From assembly GCA_965226645.1 (NCBI GenBank), contig CBDDDL010000001.1:62001-126000 (forward strand): a stretch of 64,000 nucleotides of DNA, given 5' to 3'. Position numbers and translations under genes: made by a program. The stretch comes from Poriferisodalis sp965226645. GTDB taxonomy: Bacteria; Actinomycetota; Acidimicrobiia; Acidimicrobiales; Poriferisodalaceae. The stretch's first letter is position 1; each line of letters begins with the position of its first letter. The notes below the pieces were generated by a model. That model made no database searches and was not told the origin of the DNA. It saw nothing but the letters and a program-made list of their open reading frames with translations. Of the stretch, positions 41,642-51,148 are shown one piece after another.

Positions 41642-43426
41642 ATGCAGATTTCCGACAGCGACTCGGCGTATCTGGCGTGCCGCTCGCTGTGTAACGGGCT
41701 CGTTGCGGCAGGCGTCACGGATGCGGTCGTGTCTCCGGGTTCGCGTTCGATGCCGTTGGCGTTGACGGTTGACGCGACACCGGGGCTGCGGACATGGATC
41801 CGTATCGACGAGCGCTCAGCCGCTCACTTCGCGGTGGGGCTGGCCAAGGGTTCCCGCAGGCCCACACTGCTGGTGTGCACCTCGGGCTCCGCTGCGGCCA
41901 ACTACCTGCCCGCGGTTGTTGAGGCCCACTATTCGGGCGTTCCGCTCATCGTGGTCACCGCTGACCGTCCGCCCGAACTTCGTGACTGGGGCGCGGGGCA
42001 GACCATCGATCAGCACTCGCTGTACGGCAGCCACGTTCGCTGGTTTACCGAGACGCCGGTGGCGTCGGAATTGCCTCCGGGGCAGGCGCAGCGGTGGTTT
42101 GGGTTGTTGGCGGCGCGCGCTGTCGGTGAAGCGACAGGGGCTCACTTGGGGCCCGTTCATTTGAATGTGCCGTTTCGCGAGCCGTTGGAGCCGGTTGCGG
42201 TTGTGCCCGACGGCTTGGACGCACGGGCTGCGGGTCCTGTCACCTCGCAACCCGAATCTCTTGTGGCTGCGGCAACGAATGAGCTCGCGGACCTTGGGGC
42301 GGTGGATGCGCTTGCGGACTTTGGGGCAGCACATGAACGCGGGGTTGTTGTTGCGGGGCCTTTGGATGATGGGGATTGTTGGGTAGAGGCGGTGGCGGCG
42401 TTTTGTCGGCGGACTGGTTGGCCCCTGCTGGCTGAACCTTGCTCGCAGTTGCGGCGGGAGCTTGATGGTGTCGTTGTGACGAATCACCATGACCTGCTCC
42501 TTCGGACTTCTTGGGCCGATGCGGAGGCGCCGGAGGCGGTCTTGCGGGTTGGGGGGGCGCCGACGTGCAAGCCGTTGCGGTTGTGGGTTGAGCGGCATCG
42601 TCCGGCACTGGCGCTTGTCGACCCAGGCGGCACTTGGAGTGACGCCAGCTTCACCGTGTCGCTGCACGTGACGACGGGTCCTTCGTCGCTGGCTGAAGCG
42701 GCGGCGCGTATCGCGGATCGTTCGAATGGGTGGGCGGGGCGCTGGTCGATGGCTGACGGAGCTGCGCGGGTGGCCATCGACGAGGTGCTCGATAGCGAGC
42801 CGCTGGCTGAAGCGGGGGTGGCACGGCAGTTAGGGCGCAGCTTGGCCGCGGGGCATGCGCTGTATGTGTCGAATTCGATGCCGGTTCGAGATGTTGACTC
42901 GTACATGCGGACCAGAGCGGAACCGACACGGGTCTATGCCAGCCGGGGTGCGAGCGGCATTGACGGGGTGATCTCGGCGGCGGCTGGTGTCGCCGCGTCG
43001 GGTGTGCCGACGACGTTGCTCATCGGCGATTTGGCGTTCCGGCACGACCTTGGCGGGCTTGTAGCGATCTTCGATCAGGCGGGCGCGGCGGCGATCCATC
43101 TGACAGTGGTTGTCGTCGACAACGGGGGCGGGACGATCTTCTCGTTCCTGCCAGCGAATGGTGTCGTCGATGCAGATGCATTCGAGCGGGTGCTGACTAC
43201 ACCGCCGAACCGCAGTTCCGCTGTGCTGGCGGGCTCGCTCGCACAGGCCCTCGACATTGAGCATCACATGGCGGCGACATCTCTGGAGCTGCATCAACTC
43301 TTGTCATCGCCCCGCTCAGGCTTGGGCGTGCGAGTCGTCACCATTGACATTGATGCGGACGCCAATCGGGCGCAGCATCGGCGACTGGCTGATGCCGTCG
43401 CGAGGGCGCTGGCGTCGCTGCGGTGA
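41642..43426 (+). CDS. menD: 2-Succinyl-5-enolpyruvyl-6-hydroxy-3-cyclohexene-1-carboxylate synthase
   Basis: The thiamine-diphosphate enzyme joins isochorismate and 2-oxoglutarate. Over 594 residues it shows SPGSRSMPLAL, RIDERSAAHFAVGLAKGSRRP (cited in part), DRPPELRDWGAGQTIDQ, the ThDP block LIGDLAFRHDLGGL and VVDNGGGTIFSFLP. It begins nine bases after menF, and its stop overlaps the menH start (GTGA), supporting one operon. Confidence 0.93.
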   Translation: MQISDSDSAYLACRSLCNGLVAAGVTDAVVSPGSRSMPLALTVDATPGLRTWIRIDERSAAHFAVGLAKGSRRPTLLVCTSGSAAANYLPAVVEAHYSGVPLIVVTADRPPELRDWGAGQTIDQHSLYGSHVRWFTETPVASELPPGQAQRWFGLLAARAVGEATGAHLGPVHLNVPFREPLEPVAVVPDGLDARAAGPVTSQPESLVAAATNELADLGAVDALADFGAAHERGVVVAGPLDDGDCWVEAVAAFCRRTGWPLLAEPCSQLRRELDGVVVTNHHDLLLRTSWADAEAPEAVLRVGGAPTCKPLRLWVERHRPALALVDPGGTWSDASFTVSLHVTTGPSSLAEAAARIADRSNGWAGRWSMADGAARVAIDEVLDSEPLAEAGVARQLGRSLAAGHALYVSNSMPVRDVDSYMRTRAEPTRVYASRGASGIDGVISAAAGVAASGVPTTLLIGDLAFRHDLGGLVAIFDQAGAAAIHLTVVVVDNGGGTIFSFLPANGVVDADAFERVLTTPPNRSSAVLAGSLAQALDIEHHMAATSLELHQLLSSPRSGLGVRVVTIDIDADANRAQHRRLADAVARALASLR

Positions 43427-44238
43427 ACACGGCGCCGAGTCAGCGCGTGGGATCGCTCGCGGCCTCGATGACTGGCAAGGGCGAACCGGTGTTGGTGATT
43501 CATGGCTTTACCGGCTGCGCGCAGGCAATGGCACCGCTGGTGGACCGCCTGGACGGCTGGCGACGGATTGCCGTCGACCTGCCCGGTCACGGACAGAGCG
43601 AATCGCCCGCAGCCCTCGGGCGCTACTCCATCGACGCGACGGTCGAAGCGCTCGCCGAACTCATCGTCGAGATGGACGCAGCCCCGTGTGCGGTCGTCGG
43701 GTACTCGATGGGTGGACGAGTCGCGCTGTCGCTCGCCGCTGCTCATCGGAAACTGTGCCGCTCGCTGGTGCTCGTCAGCGCGACCGCTGGGATCACAGAC
43801 CCTGCAGAGCGGGCCAGTCGGCAGCGAGCCGACGCGGCACTCGCCGACCTGATCGCGCAACGAGGTCTGCGCCATTTCGTCGACCACTGGACCGCTCTGC
43901 CGATGTGGGCCACGCTGCGCGAGCGTCTCGGCCCCGTCGCCTGGCAGGCGTCGATCCGCCAGCGCCTGACGTGCCACCCGCTGGGCTTGGCGCACTCGCT
44001 GCGTGCCGCAGGAACGGGCTCAATGCGGCCACTGTGGGAAGAACTCGGCTCGGTCGACGTCCCGACGCTACTGCTGTGCGGTGAGCTGGATACGAAGTTC
44101 GTCGACCTCGGCGCCCAGATGGCCAGTCAACTGCCGAACAGCCGGCTCACGGTGCTGCCGGACGCCGGCCATGCGGCACACCTCGAACAACCGCGCACCT
44201 GCGCGACTGCCATTCGGGAGCACTTGGCTTCCTGCTGA
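43423..44238 (+). CDS. menH: 2-Succinyl-6-hydroxy-2,4-cyclohexadiene-1-carboxylate synthase
   Basis: An alpha/beta hydrolase of 271 residues that removes pyruvate from the MenD product. VIHGFTGCAQAMAPL, DLPGHGQSE, the nucleophile motif GYSMGG (Ser95), LLCGELDTKF and DAGHAAHLEQP give the serine-aspartate-histidine set. The start codon overlaps the menD stop. The operon position fixes the assignment better than sequence alone. Confidence 0.9.
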   Translation: MNTAPSQRVGSLAASMTGKGEPVLVIHGFTGCAQAMAPLVDRLDGWRRIAVDLPGHGQSESPAALGRYSIDATVEALAELIVEMDAAPCAVVGYSMGGRVALSLAAAHRKLCRSLVLVSATAGITDPAERASRQRADAALADLIAQRGLRHFVDHWTALPMWATLRERLGPVAWQASIRQRLTCHPLGLAHSLRAAGTGSMRPLWEELGSVDVPTLLLCGELDTKFVDLGAQMASQLPNSRLTVLPDAGHAAHLEQPRTCATAIREHLASC

Positions 44239-44269
44239 CCAACCGCACTGCAGTCGGAGGCGCACTGGC

Positions 44270-45340
44270 ATGCGACATCAGTACCGCCGGCCCAATAGCT
44301 TGCACCCGGTGCAGGTAACTCTTCGGGAATTTGAACTGCCGCTGACGCAATCATTGCGGACAGCCCACGGTCCCATCGGGCTGCGACGCGGCATCGAAAT
44401 TGAAGTCGGAGACGAGGCCTGCGTGGGCCGAGGCGAGGCCGCGCCACTGCCGGGCTTCGGGCTCGAGACCTACGACGAGGCACTAGCGGCGCTGGGGCGC
44501 TGGACCGCCGACCCCGAGGGCGACCCGCCGACCGAGCCGTGCGCGGCAGCCGCGGTGGAGTCTGCACTGACCAACCTGGATGCAGAGATCGAGGGGGTGA
44601 GCCTGGCAACACTGCTCCTCGGCAGCGCTCCGAAGACCCACCGCATCGCCATCGCGGCGCTCGTCTCTGATGCCGATCCTGAGGCTGCGGCCGAGCGCGC
44701 GGCACGAGCCGCTGCTGGCGGACACGTCGCGGTCAAACTCAAGGTCGCGGCCCGGAACGCCACCTCGAGCCCGGCCACGGCGATGTCGCCTGCAACCGAC
44801 CTCGAACGCATTGTCGCGGTGCGTCGAGCACTCCCGGCGGGGGTCGCGCTGCGACTGGATGCCAACGGTGGCTGGGACCGCTCGACGGCGGTGCGGGTGC
44901 TGCGCCGCGTCGCTCACCTGGACATCGAGTTCATCGAAGAACCCACGCCGCAGCCCGCGGACTGGGCCCAGATCAGCCGCACCGTCGGCTTGCCCGTGGC
45001 TGCCGATGAACACCTGCGCGACCCGGATGCGCTCGACCGGCTCGTCGAGGTCGGGGCCATCGAGGTGGCGGTGCTCAAGCCCGCCGTGCTGGGGGGGCCG
45101 CACGCCACCTACGAACTCGCCCGCCGAGCGTCGATGCGAGGAGTGCGCTCAATCGTGTCGTCGTTCATCTGCGGCCCAACCGGTCTGCGCGTTGCCCGAG
45201 ACACGGCGGTTGCCGTCGACCCCCACGGTGTGCACGGCATCGGCACGGCACTGTTGTTCGCCGACGCGCTGCCCGAAGATGTCACACCCTCCGGTGGCTA
45301 CCTGCCAGTCCCTACCGAACCGCCGTCAGGCGCCGGCTAG
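44270..45340 (+). CDS. menC: o-Succinylbenzoate synthase
   Basis: An enolase-superfamily enzyme that dehydrates the MenH product to o-succinylbenzoate. It has GRGEAAPLPGFGLETYD, the lysine motif HVAVKLKVA, metal ligands in LRLDANGGWD, FIEEP and AADEHLRD, and the second lysine near VLKPAVLGG. ATG 44270 gives 356 residues; GTG 44309, just before VTLREFELPL, is an alternative. It follows menH by 31 bases. Confidence 0.9.
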   Translation: MRHQYRRPNSLHPVQVTLREFELPLTQSLRTAHGPIGLRRGIEIEVGDEACVGRGEAAPLPGFGLETYDEALAALGRWTADPEGDPPTEPCAAAAVESALTNLDAEIEGVSLATLLLGSAPKTHRIAIAALVSDADPEAAAERAARAAAGGHVAVKLKVAARNATSSPATAMSPATDLERIVAVRRALPAGVALRLDANGGWDRSTAVRVLRRVAHLDIEFIEEPTPQPADWAQISRTVGLPVAADEHLRDPDALDRLVEVGAIEVAVLKPAVLGGPHATYELARRASMRGVRSIVSSFICGPTGLRVARDTAVAVDPHGVHGIGTALLFADALPEDVTPSGGYLPVPTEPPSGAG

Positions 45341-45409
45341 GACTCTGGGGTCTCACGATTGCGTTGTCGTCCGCGGATTGGGTCCGGACGGAACACCGTC
45401 AGTCCACGC

Positions 45410-46006
45410 TCAGCGGGCCGCTGCAGCGACGCCTGATCCAATGCCGACGGGCGGAATGCCCAGCTCCACATAGGTGGTCATCGGAAAATAGGGAACTGAA
45501 CGCGCCTCGAGGTCTTGACGCGCACGATCGCCACGGTCCACCAATGTGACGGCAGCAACGACCTGGGCACCCGTGTCCTCGACGGCGTCAAAGGCGCGCA
45601 GCATCGAACCGCCAGTGGTCACCACATCGTCCACGAGCAGCACTCGATCGCCAGACGCGATCTGCTTGCCTTCGACCAGGCGGTTTGTCCCGCGATTCTT
45701 CGGTTCCTTGCGCACGATGAACCAATCTGCGCCGCTCACCACTGCGATTGCGGCTGCGAGTGCGTCCGCGCCGAGCGTGAGGCCACCGACGGCATCGAAC
45801 GGAATCTCGGCAGTCGCGATCCGGTCGGTAATCGCCTGTGCAGCAATGCGAAGATCCGCTCCGGCACAGAGCGCCTCTTTGGCGTCGATGAAGTACCGCG
45901 ACATCTCTCCAGACGCGAGCTGAATCGCTTCGTCCAACTTCTTGAGGCCTTTGCTCCGCAGAATTCGCAGCAGCTCTGCGGAGTGATCGACGGATGTTTC
46001 ACTCAT
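45410..46006 (-). CDS. pyrE: Orotate phosphoribosyltransferase
   Basis: The 198-residue enzyme joins orotate and PRPP in pyrimidine synthesis. It has the PRPP loop VLLVDDVVTTGGSML, VRKEPKNRGTNRLVEG in the flexible catalytic loop and GGLTLGADALA. It lies between menC and menE on the opposite strand to menC, with a 194-base upstream region in which no gene was recognised. Confidence 0.92.
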   Translation of the reverse strand: MSETSVDHSAELLRILRSKGLKKLDEAIQLASGEMSRYFIDAKEALCAGADLRIAAQAITDRIATAEIPFDAVGGLTLGADALAAAIAVVSGADWFIVRKEPKNRGTNRLVEGKQIASGDRVLLVDDVVTTGGSMLRAFDAVEDTGAQVVAAVTLVDRGDRARQDLEARSVPYFPMTTYVELGIPPVGIGSGVAAAAR

Positions 46007-46200
46007 GACCGCGACTCACCCTCGCGGGAATCCGGTCCGCTCACGTTCCGTCTCCCTAGTGCCCCTGCGAGAGAAGCCGCACGTATAGAACCCATCACGG
46101 TCGAGGGTATGGCACCACATCAGATCGCTCAAATGCATGGCGACCCGCATCGATCGTGCGACTCGCCGCCATCGAACCCAGCGCGAGCTGACGTCCGCAC

Positions 46201-47376
46201 TCAGATGCGCCATCGTTGGGTCTTGCCGAGCGGGGTCTTGGGCAGCGTGTCGACCAGCTCGAGAGTCCGGGGGGCGCAGTAGGCGGGAAGCTGGGACTTG
46301 ACGGCGTCGCGGAGTTCGTCGAGCGATGGAGGCACGGCGGGATTCGCGGGGACCATCACGGCGGTCACGGCTTGTCCCCATTCGGGGTCGGGGCGGCCGA
46401 CGACGGCGACTTCGGCGACACCGGGGTGCTGGGCAAGGATTCGCTCGACCGCGACAGGCCAGACCTTTTCCGCGCCGCTCGTGATCATGTCGTCGACGCG
46501 TCCGAACACTGAGAGGCGACCGTCGTCTGCGACGGAGCCGGCATCGCCGGTGCTGAACCAGCCGTCGTCGGTGCGGGGGTCGGTGCCGTCGCGGTAGCAG
46601 CGCAGCAGCATCGGGCATCGCAGCTGGACTTCGTCGCCGGCGATGCGCAGCTCGACGCCGTGCAGCGGCCAGCCCTCGTAGACCACGCCGCTGAACGTCT
46701 CGGTCAACCCGTAAGTAGCGACGGTGTTCGGGGGCCGCTCGGCCGGCATGGCGGAACCGCCGAGCAGGATGGCTCGGAACGCCGATGCGTCAATACGCGC
46801 CAGAGCGGTGGGCACCAGCGAGGTCAGCGTCGCTCCAAGCTCGGCGGCATTGGCGACCGCCACGGCGTCGAAGCCGTCGTGCATCTCGAGCGGGGTGTCG
46901 GTCAGCAGCGCTCTCACCACCACGGCGAGCCCGCCGACATGGGCGAGAGGCAGGCATGCCAACCAGCGGTCGGTGCTGGGGTCGACTTCGAGGAACGAGC
47001 TAGTGGCCATGGCGTTCGCCGCTATTGCCTCATGTGTGAGCACGGCGCCTTTCGGCTCGCCCGTGCTGCCGCTGGTGGCCATCACCAACGCGTCGCCGGG
47101 CTCGACGGGCCAGCCGCCTCGTTGGCGGTGGCGACCCGCGGCGTCCGCCACGAAGCTCGCACCCATGCGCTCGACGAGCGACCGTTGCGCACCATGCGGC
47201 AGCCGTTGATCGACCGGCAGCACTGCGTCGCCGGCGTCCCAGGCGCGCTGCAATTCGGCCACGAAGCGATCGCCTCCGCCCAGCAACAGCGCCACCAGTC
47301 GATGCACGGCGCGGACGCTACTGGCGGGCGCCGGGTGCGTCCGCAGGATTTCTGCCGCGAGACTGGGCCGCGACAT
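46201..47376 (-). CDS. menE: o-Succinylbenzoate-CoA ligase
   Basis: A short (391-residue) AMP-forming ligase that activates o-succinylbenzoate: ALVMATSGSTGEPKGAVLTH, LPLAHVGGLAV, TYGLTETFSG, GWFSTGDAG, and the catalytic-lysine end TPLGKTQRW. The close men genes support MenE over other ligases. Its ATG shares CATG with the start of mtnA on the other strand, leaving no room for promoters if both starts are right; a later start is possible. menB and menA are not in the window. Confidence 0.85.
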   Translation of the reverse strand: MSRPSLAAEILRTHPAPASSVRAVHRLVALLLGGGDRFVAELQRAWDAGDAVLPVDQRLPHGAQRSLVERMGASFVADAAGRHRQRGGWPVEPGDALVMATSGSTGEPKGAVLTHEAIAANAMATSSFLEVDPSTDRWLACLPLAHVGGLAVVVRALLTDTPLEMHDGFDAVAVANAAELGATLTSLVPTALARIDASAFRAILLGGSAMPAERPPNTVATYGLTETFSGVVYEGWPLHGVELRIAGDEVQLRCPMLLRCYRDGTDPRTDDGWFSTGDAGSVADDGRLSVFGRVDDMITSGAEKVWPVAVERILAQHPGVAEVAVVGRPDPEWGQAVTAVMVPANPAVPPSLDELRDAVKSQLPAYCAPRTLELVDTLPKTPLGKTQRWRI

Positions 47377-48469
47377 GGCCGCGTCCACACCTGCACTGAC
47401 GCCCACGCTGCGCTGGACCGGCGACAGCGTCGAGATCATCGACCAGACGCGACTGCCGCTGGAACTGTGCCTTCTCGACGTACGCGACGCCGCCACGGCA
47501 GTCGACGCCATCGAACGGCTCGCCATCCGGGGCGCGCCTGCGCTCGGAGCCTTCGGCGCTCTCGCTGTCGTCGTCGGCTTCGACGAAGCAGCGCCTCGCT
47601 CGCTCGACGAGGCTCGATCGGTGCTCGAACGCCTGCGCACTCAGATCGGCGACGCCCGGCCGACGGCGGTCAACCTGCGCTGGGCGGTCGACCGCACCAT
47701 TGACGCAGCACTCAACGCCGCCGCCATGGCAGACACGGCGGCCCTGCGAGAACGATTGCTTGCCGAAGCGCTGGCCATCGGTGCCGAGGACGCCAAGGCG
47801 TGTGCCGAGATCGGTCGCCTCGGACGCGAGGTCCTCGCCGACGCGATCAACATCGCGACGCATTGCAACGCAGGCCGGCTGGCCACCGCTGGAATCGGAA
47901 CTGCGCTGGCCATCGTGTACGCCAAGGCCGCAGCCGGCGAACCGGTTCGAGTGCTCGCTTCGGAAACGCGACCACTGCTGCAGGGCGCACGACTCACGAC
48001 GTGGGAACTCGCCGACGCCGGCATCGACGTATCGGTGGTCGCTGACGGCGCGATGGCGTCGCTGATCGCCTCTGGCGACGTCGACGCGGTAGTCGTCGGC
48101 GCAGACCGGATCGCTGCGAATGGCGACACCGCCAACAAGGTGGGCACGTTTGCCCACGCGCTTGCCGCCGCAGACGCAGGCATCGGCTTCTATGTGGCGG
48201 CGCCGACCACAACGATCGACCCGACAACCCAATCGGGGGACCACATCGTGATCGAGCAGCGCAACCCCGACGAGATCCACCGCGCTGGCCAGTCACGGCT
48301 GACACCCGAGGGCGCGCACGCCTTGAATCCCGCTTTCGACGTCACGCCGAACCGTCTCATCACTGCGATCATCACCGACGCAGGCGTGCTGTGGCCTCCG
48401 TTCGACGCGGCCATCGCCGCGGCGCTGCGAACCAAACTCGATGCACAGACTGGGAGCGGCGGATGCTGA
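47375..48469 (+). CDS. mtnA: S-methyl-5-thioribose-1-phosphate isomerase family
   Basis: A 364-residue aldose-ketose isomerase of the eIF2B-like family: LPLELCLLDVRDA, AIRGAPALGAFGAL, THCNAGRLATAGIGTAL (cysteine of the active site), SETRPLLQGARLT, VVGADRIAANGDTANKVGT. It converts 5-methylthioribose-1-phosphate, or 5-deoxyribose-1-phosphate, to the ribulose form. Its stop overlaps the start of an aldolase-dehydrogenase fusion (ATGCTGA), suggesting a pathway in which the isomerase product is cleaved. Confidence 0.9.
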   Translation: MAASTPALTPTLRWTGDSVEIIDQTRLPLELCLLDVRDAATAVDAIERLAIRGAPALGAFGALAVVVGFDEAAPRSLDEARSVLERLRTQIGDARPTAVNLRWAVDRTIDAALNAAAMADTAALRERLLAEALAIGAEDAKACAEIGRLGREVLADAINIATHCNAGRLATAGIGTALAIVYAKAAAGEPVRVLASETRPLLQGARLTTWELADAGIDVSVVADGAMASLIASGDVDAVVVGADRIAANGDTANKVGTFAHALAAADAGIGFYVAAPTTTIDPTTQSGDHIVIEQRNPDEIHRAGQSRLTPEGAHALNPAFDVTPNRLITAIITDAGVLWPPFDAAIAAALRTKLDAQTGSGGC

Positions 48470-50472
48470 ACCGCTGGTCGGACGCCGAAGCGGCGAGTTG
48501 GGCCGATCTGGGCGCGCTCGGCGAGATCACCTACGGGTCGCGCTTGGTCGGCGCCGATCCTGCGCTCGTGCTGCACGGAGGCGGCAATACGTCGATCAAG
48601 GGCGAGTCCGCCAACGCGTGGGGCCAGCCAATTCCGACGCTGTGGGTCAAAGGCAGCGGCTGGGATCTGGCCACCATCGAGCCACCGGGGTTCGCGCCCT
48701 TGCGACTCGAGCCTGTGCGGCGGCTCGCAGCGCTCGAGCAGCTGAGCGATACCGAGATGGTGAACCAGCTGCGCATCCACCTGCTCGATGCGGGCGCACC
48801 CAATCCATCGGTCGAAGCGATCCTGCACGCGCTGCTGCCGCAGCGCGCAGTCCTGCACAGTCACGCCGATGCCGTCCTAGCGCTCACCAACACCGCCGAC
48901 GGTGCCGACCGCGTGCGAGCCCTGTGGGGCGACCAGGTTGTCGTGGTGCCGTATGTGATGCCCGGGTTCGATCTGGCGCGCCGCTGCGCGCTCGAGTGGG
49001 AGGCGCAGTCACACGGCGGAACGACCGCGATGGTTCTGCTGAACCATGGCGTCTTTACCTTTGGCGAGACCACGCGCGACGCGTACGACTCGATGATCGA
49101 GTTCATCACCGAGGCAGAACGCTGCCTCGCGGACGCTGGTGCGACACCGCCGGGCGCCGCGCCGCAACAGAGCACCAAGGGCCACACCGCGCACACGCGC
49201 TCCGTCGACGTCGCCGAGGTCGCCGCACTGCGAACCGCGATCTCGGCTGCGGCGGGCACACCGATGCTGCTGCGTGCTGTGCACGATTCGCGCGCCGACG
49301 AGTTCTGTGCCCGCGACGACCTCGCGTCGGTCGCGAAACGGGGCCCGGCGACGCCCGACCACATCATCCGCACCAAGCAGTTCCCGATGGTGGGCCGCGA
49401 CGTGGACGGCTTCGTGGCGGATTACGGCGCGTACTTCGAGCGGCACCGCGCCCGCCATTCCGGGCTGGTGATACTCGACTCGGCCCCGCGGGTGGTGCTC
49501 GACCCGGAATTGGGCCTGCGGACTGCAGGGCGGCGGGCGGACGATTGTCGCGTCGCCGAGGACATCTACCTGCACACCATCGAGGTGATCTGCGCGGCCG
49601 AGACACTGGGCGGGTACGTCGCGCTCAGCGAAGCCGACCTCTTCGACGTCGAGTACTGGGAGCTGGAGCAGGCGAAGCTCGCCCGCTCCGGCGCGCCGGC
49701 TGCGCTCACCGGTCAGGTGGCGCTTGTGACGGGTGCTGCCTCGGGCATCGGTCGAGCAGCTGCCGACGCGCTCGCGTCACAGGGAGCCGCCGTCGTCGGC
49801 TTCGACCTTGCGGAGTCCCCCAACAACAGCTCCACCGCAGCCCGGCATCACGTCGTCGGCGACGTCACCGACATCGGTGTGCTCAATGATGCGGTGAGCA
49901 CGGCCGTCGCATGCTTTGGGGGCATCGACATCGTTGTCGTCGCCGCAGGCGTCTTTGGACCGGCTGCGCCCCTTGGGAATCTGGCCGACGACGCCAATCT
50001 GGCTGCGGAGTGGCAGCAGACGTTCGCGATCAATGTGAATGGCGCGGCCAACACGCTGGCTGCCGCGTACCGCGTCCTGCGGCACTCGCCGGCAGGCGGC
50101 CGTGTCGTCATCGTCGGCTCGAAGAATGTGCCGGCGCCGGGCCCTGGAGCAGCCGCCTACTCCGCGTCGAAGGCCGCTCTCACCCAGCTCGCTCGGGTAG
50201 CGGCGCTGGAGTGGGCGCCTGACGGCATCACCGTCAACACCGTCCATCCCGATGGCGTGTTCGACACGGGCCTGTGGTCCGACGAGCTGATCGCCGAACG
50301 CGCCGCTGCATACGGCCTCACGCCCGAGCAGTACCGCCGCCGCAACCTGCTGGGCCGCGAACTCGCATCCGCTGACGTGGGCGCGCTCATCGCGCAGCTC
50401 GCCAGCCCCGCATTCGCCCACACCACCGGCGCCCAGATCCCCCAGGACGGCGGCAGCGATCGAGTTGTCTAG
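48463..50472 (+). CDS. Class II aldolase fused to short-chain dehydrogenase
   Basis: A 669-residue fusion. The first 400 or so residues are a class II (metal) aldolase: LVLHGGGNTSIKGE, zinc ligands in LHSHADAVL, LLNHGVFTFG. The last 250 are an SDR: VTGAASGIGRAAAD and the catalytic YSASKAAL. Relatives are annotated as bifunctional rhamnulose-1-phosphate aldolase/lactaldehyde dehydrogenase. No rhamnose gene is near; overlap with mtnA suggests it splits 5-deoxyribulose- or methylthioribulose-1-phosphate to dihydroxyacetone phosphate and an aldehyde, and then oxidises or reduces the aldehyde. That substrate is inferred. Confidence 0.85.
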   Translation: MLNRWSDAEAASWADLGALGEITYGSRLVGADPALVLHGGGNTSIKGESANAWGQPIPTLWVKGSGWDLATIEPPGFAPLRLEPVRRLAALEQLSDTEMVNQLRIHLLDAGAPNPSVEAILHALLPQRAVLHSHADAVLALTNTADGADRVRALWGDQVVVVPYVMPGFDLARRCALEWEAQSHGGTTAMVLLNHGVFTFGETTRDAYDSMIEFITEAERCLADAGATPPGAAPQQSTKGHTAHTRSVDVAEVAALRTAISAAAGTPMLLRAVHDSRADEFCARDDLASVAKRGPATPDHIIRTKQFPMVGRDVDGFVADYGAYFERHRARHSGLVILDSAPRVVLDPELGLRTAGRRADDCRVAEDIYLHTIEVICAAETLGGYVALSEADLFDVEYWELEQAKLARSGAPAALTGQVALVTGAASGIGRAAADALASQGAAVVGFDLAESPNNSSTAARHHVVGDVTDIGVLNDAVSTAVACFGGIDIVVVAAGVFGPAAPLGNLADDANLAAEWQQTFAINVNGAANTLAAAYRVLRHSPAGGRVVIVGSKNVPAPGPGAAAYSASKAALTQLARVAALEWAPDGITVNTVHPDGVFDTGLWSDELIAERAAAYGLTPEQYRRRNLLGRELASADVGALIAQLASPAFAHTTGAQIPQDGGSDRVV

Positions 50473-50894
50473 CCGTTCGGATTCTGCGCCGTCGAAACGG
50501 GGTCCAAGACCGGCACACCGGTCGGTTCGAAGTGGCGGACATTTCGAGTGACGACAGTGAGACCGTGTTCAAGAGCTGTGGCAGCGATCAGAAGATCAGC
50601 ATTGGTGTGTCCGAGGATTTCGGAGAGCTGGCCCCAACGACGGGCAACCCCGGTGTCGACAGCGAGGACACGGTCCCCGTACCACGCCAGGATCTTGTCC
50701 AACCACTCGGCGAGCTCGCTGGCAAATGCCAGGTCGCGACCTTGCTGACGTGGGATGCCGCGTTCGATCTCACCGATGGTTACCACGCTGAGATGCAGAT
50801 CGGCGGTTCGCTGGTTTTCTAGCCACTGGACGGCAGTTGGGTGTCGATCACGCCGTCGCACCGCCGACAGGATGTCGGTGTCGAGCAAGAACAT
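50469..50894 (-). CDS. vapC: VapC-family PIN-domain toxin
   Basis: A 141-residue PIN ribonuclease: MFLLDTDILSAV with acidic Asp5 and Asp7, SVVTIGEIERGI, and HTNADLLIAATALEHGLTVV. Such toxins cleave tRNA or rRNA when the antitoxin is lost. The ATG overlaps the antitoxin stop (TGATG). The end shares CTAG with the stop of the aldolase fusion gene. Confidence 0.88.
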   Translation of the reverse strand: MFLLDTDILSAVRRRDRHPTAVQWLENQRTADLHLSVVTIGEIERGIPRQQGRDLAFASELAEWLDKILAWYGDRVLAVDTGVARRWGQLSEILGHTNADLLIAATALEHGLTVVTRNVRHFEPTGVPVLDPVSTAQNPNG

Positions 50895-51148
50895 CAAAGA
50901 TCCACAGGCCGTGCCGGCATGTGAAGTCGCTCGAATTCTTCGTCGTCCTGAGGAATGGCGGCCAGCAAACGCCCAAGTGTCGGTGCTGATGCGTAGTCCA
51001 GCCGACACAGACGCTCAAACTCGTCAACAGCCACGACGACCACTACCGGCAGGCCTCGACGGGTCACGCGTTGGGGTTCGCCCAACAGCGCGGCATCAAC
51101 CACGGCACTGAAACGGTTCTTGGCGTCCTGCAGTTGCCAGTCCGGCAT
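50894..51148 (-). CDS. vapB: Phd/YefM-family antitoxin of VapC
   Basis: An 84-residue protein with the Phd/YefM N-terminus (WQLQDAKNRFSAVVDAALLG) that binds DNA as a dimer, a VTRRGLPVVVVVAVDEFERL core and an acidic, Pro-rich tail that should wrap the toxin. It lies upstream of, and is coupled to, vapC. The upstream region has three CTAG-containing blocks (about 51179-51211) that may be autoregulatory sites. ATG 51148 fits the family start. Confidence 0.85.
   Translation of the reverse strand: MPDWQLQDAKNRFSAVVDAALLGEPQRVTRRGLPVVVVVAVDEFERLCRLDYASAPTLGRLLAAIPQDDEEFERLHMPARPVDL

Noticed and set aside
46007..46200. Possible short gene (MHLSDLMWCHTLDRDGF) upstream of pyrE
   Set aside because: It is part of a frame that runs back into the menE shadow, with no ribosome site or recognisable family; more likely leader sequence.
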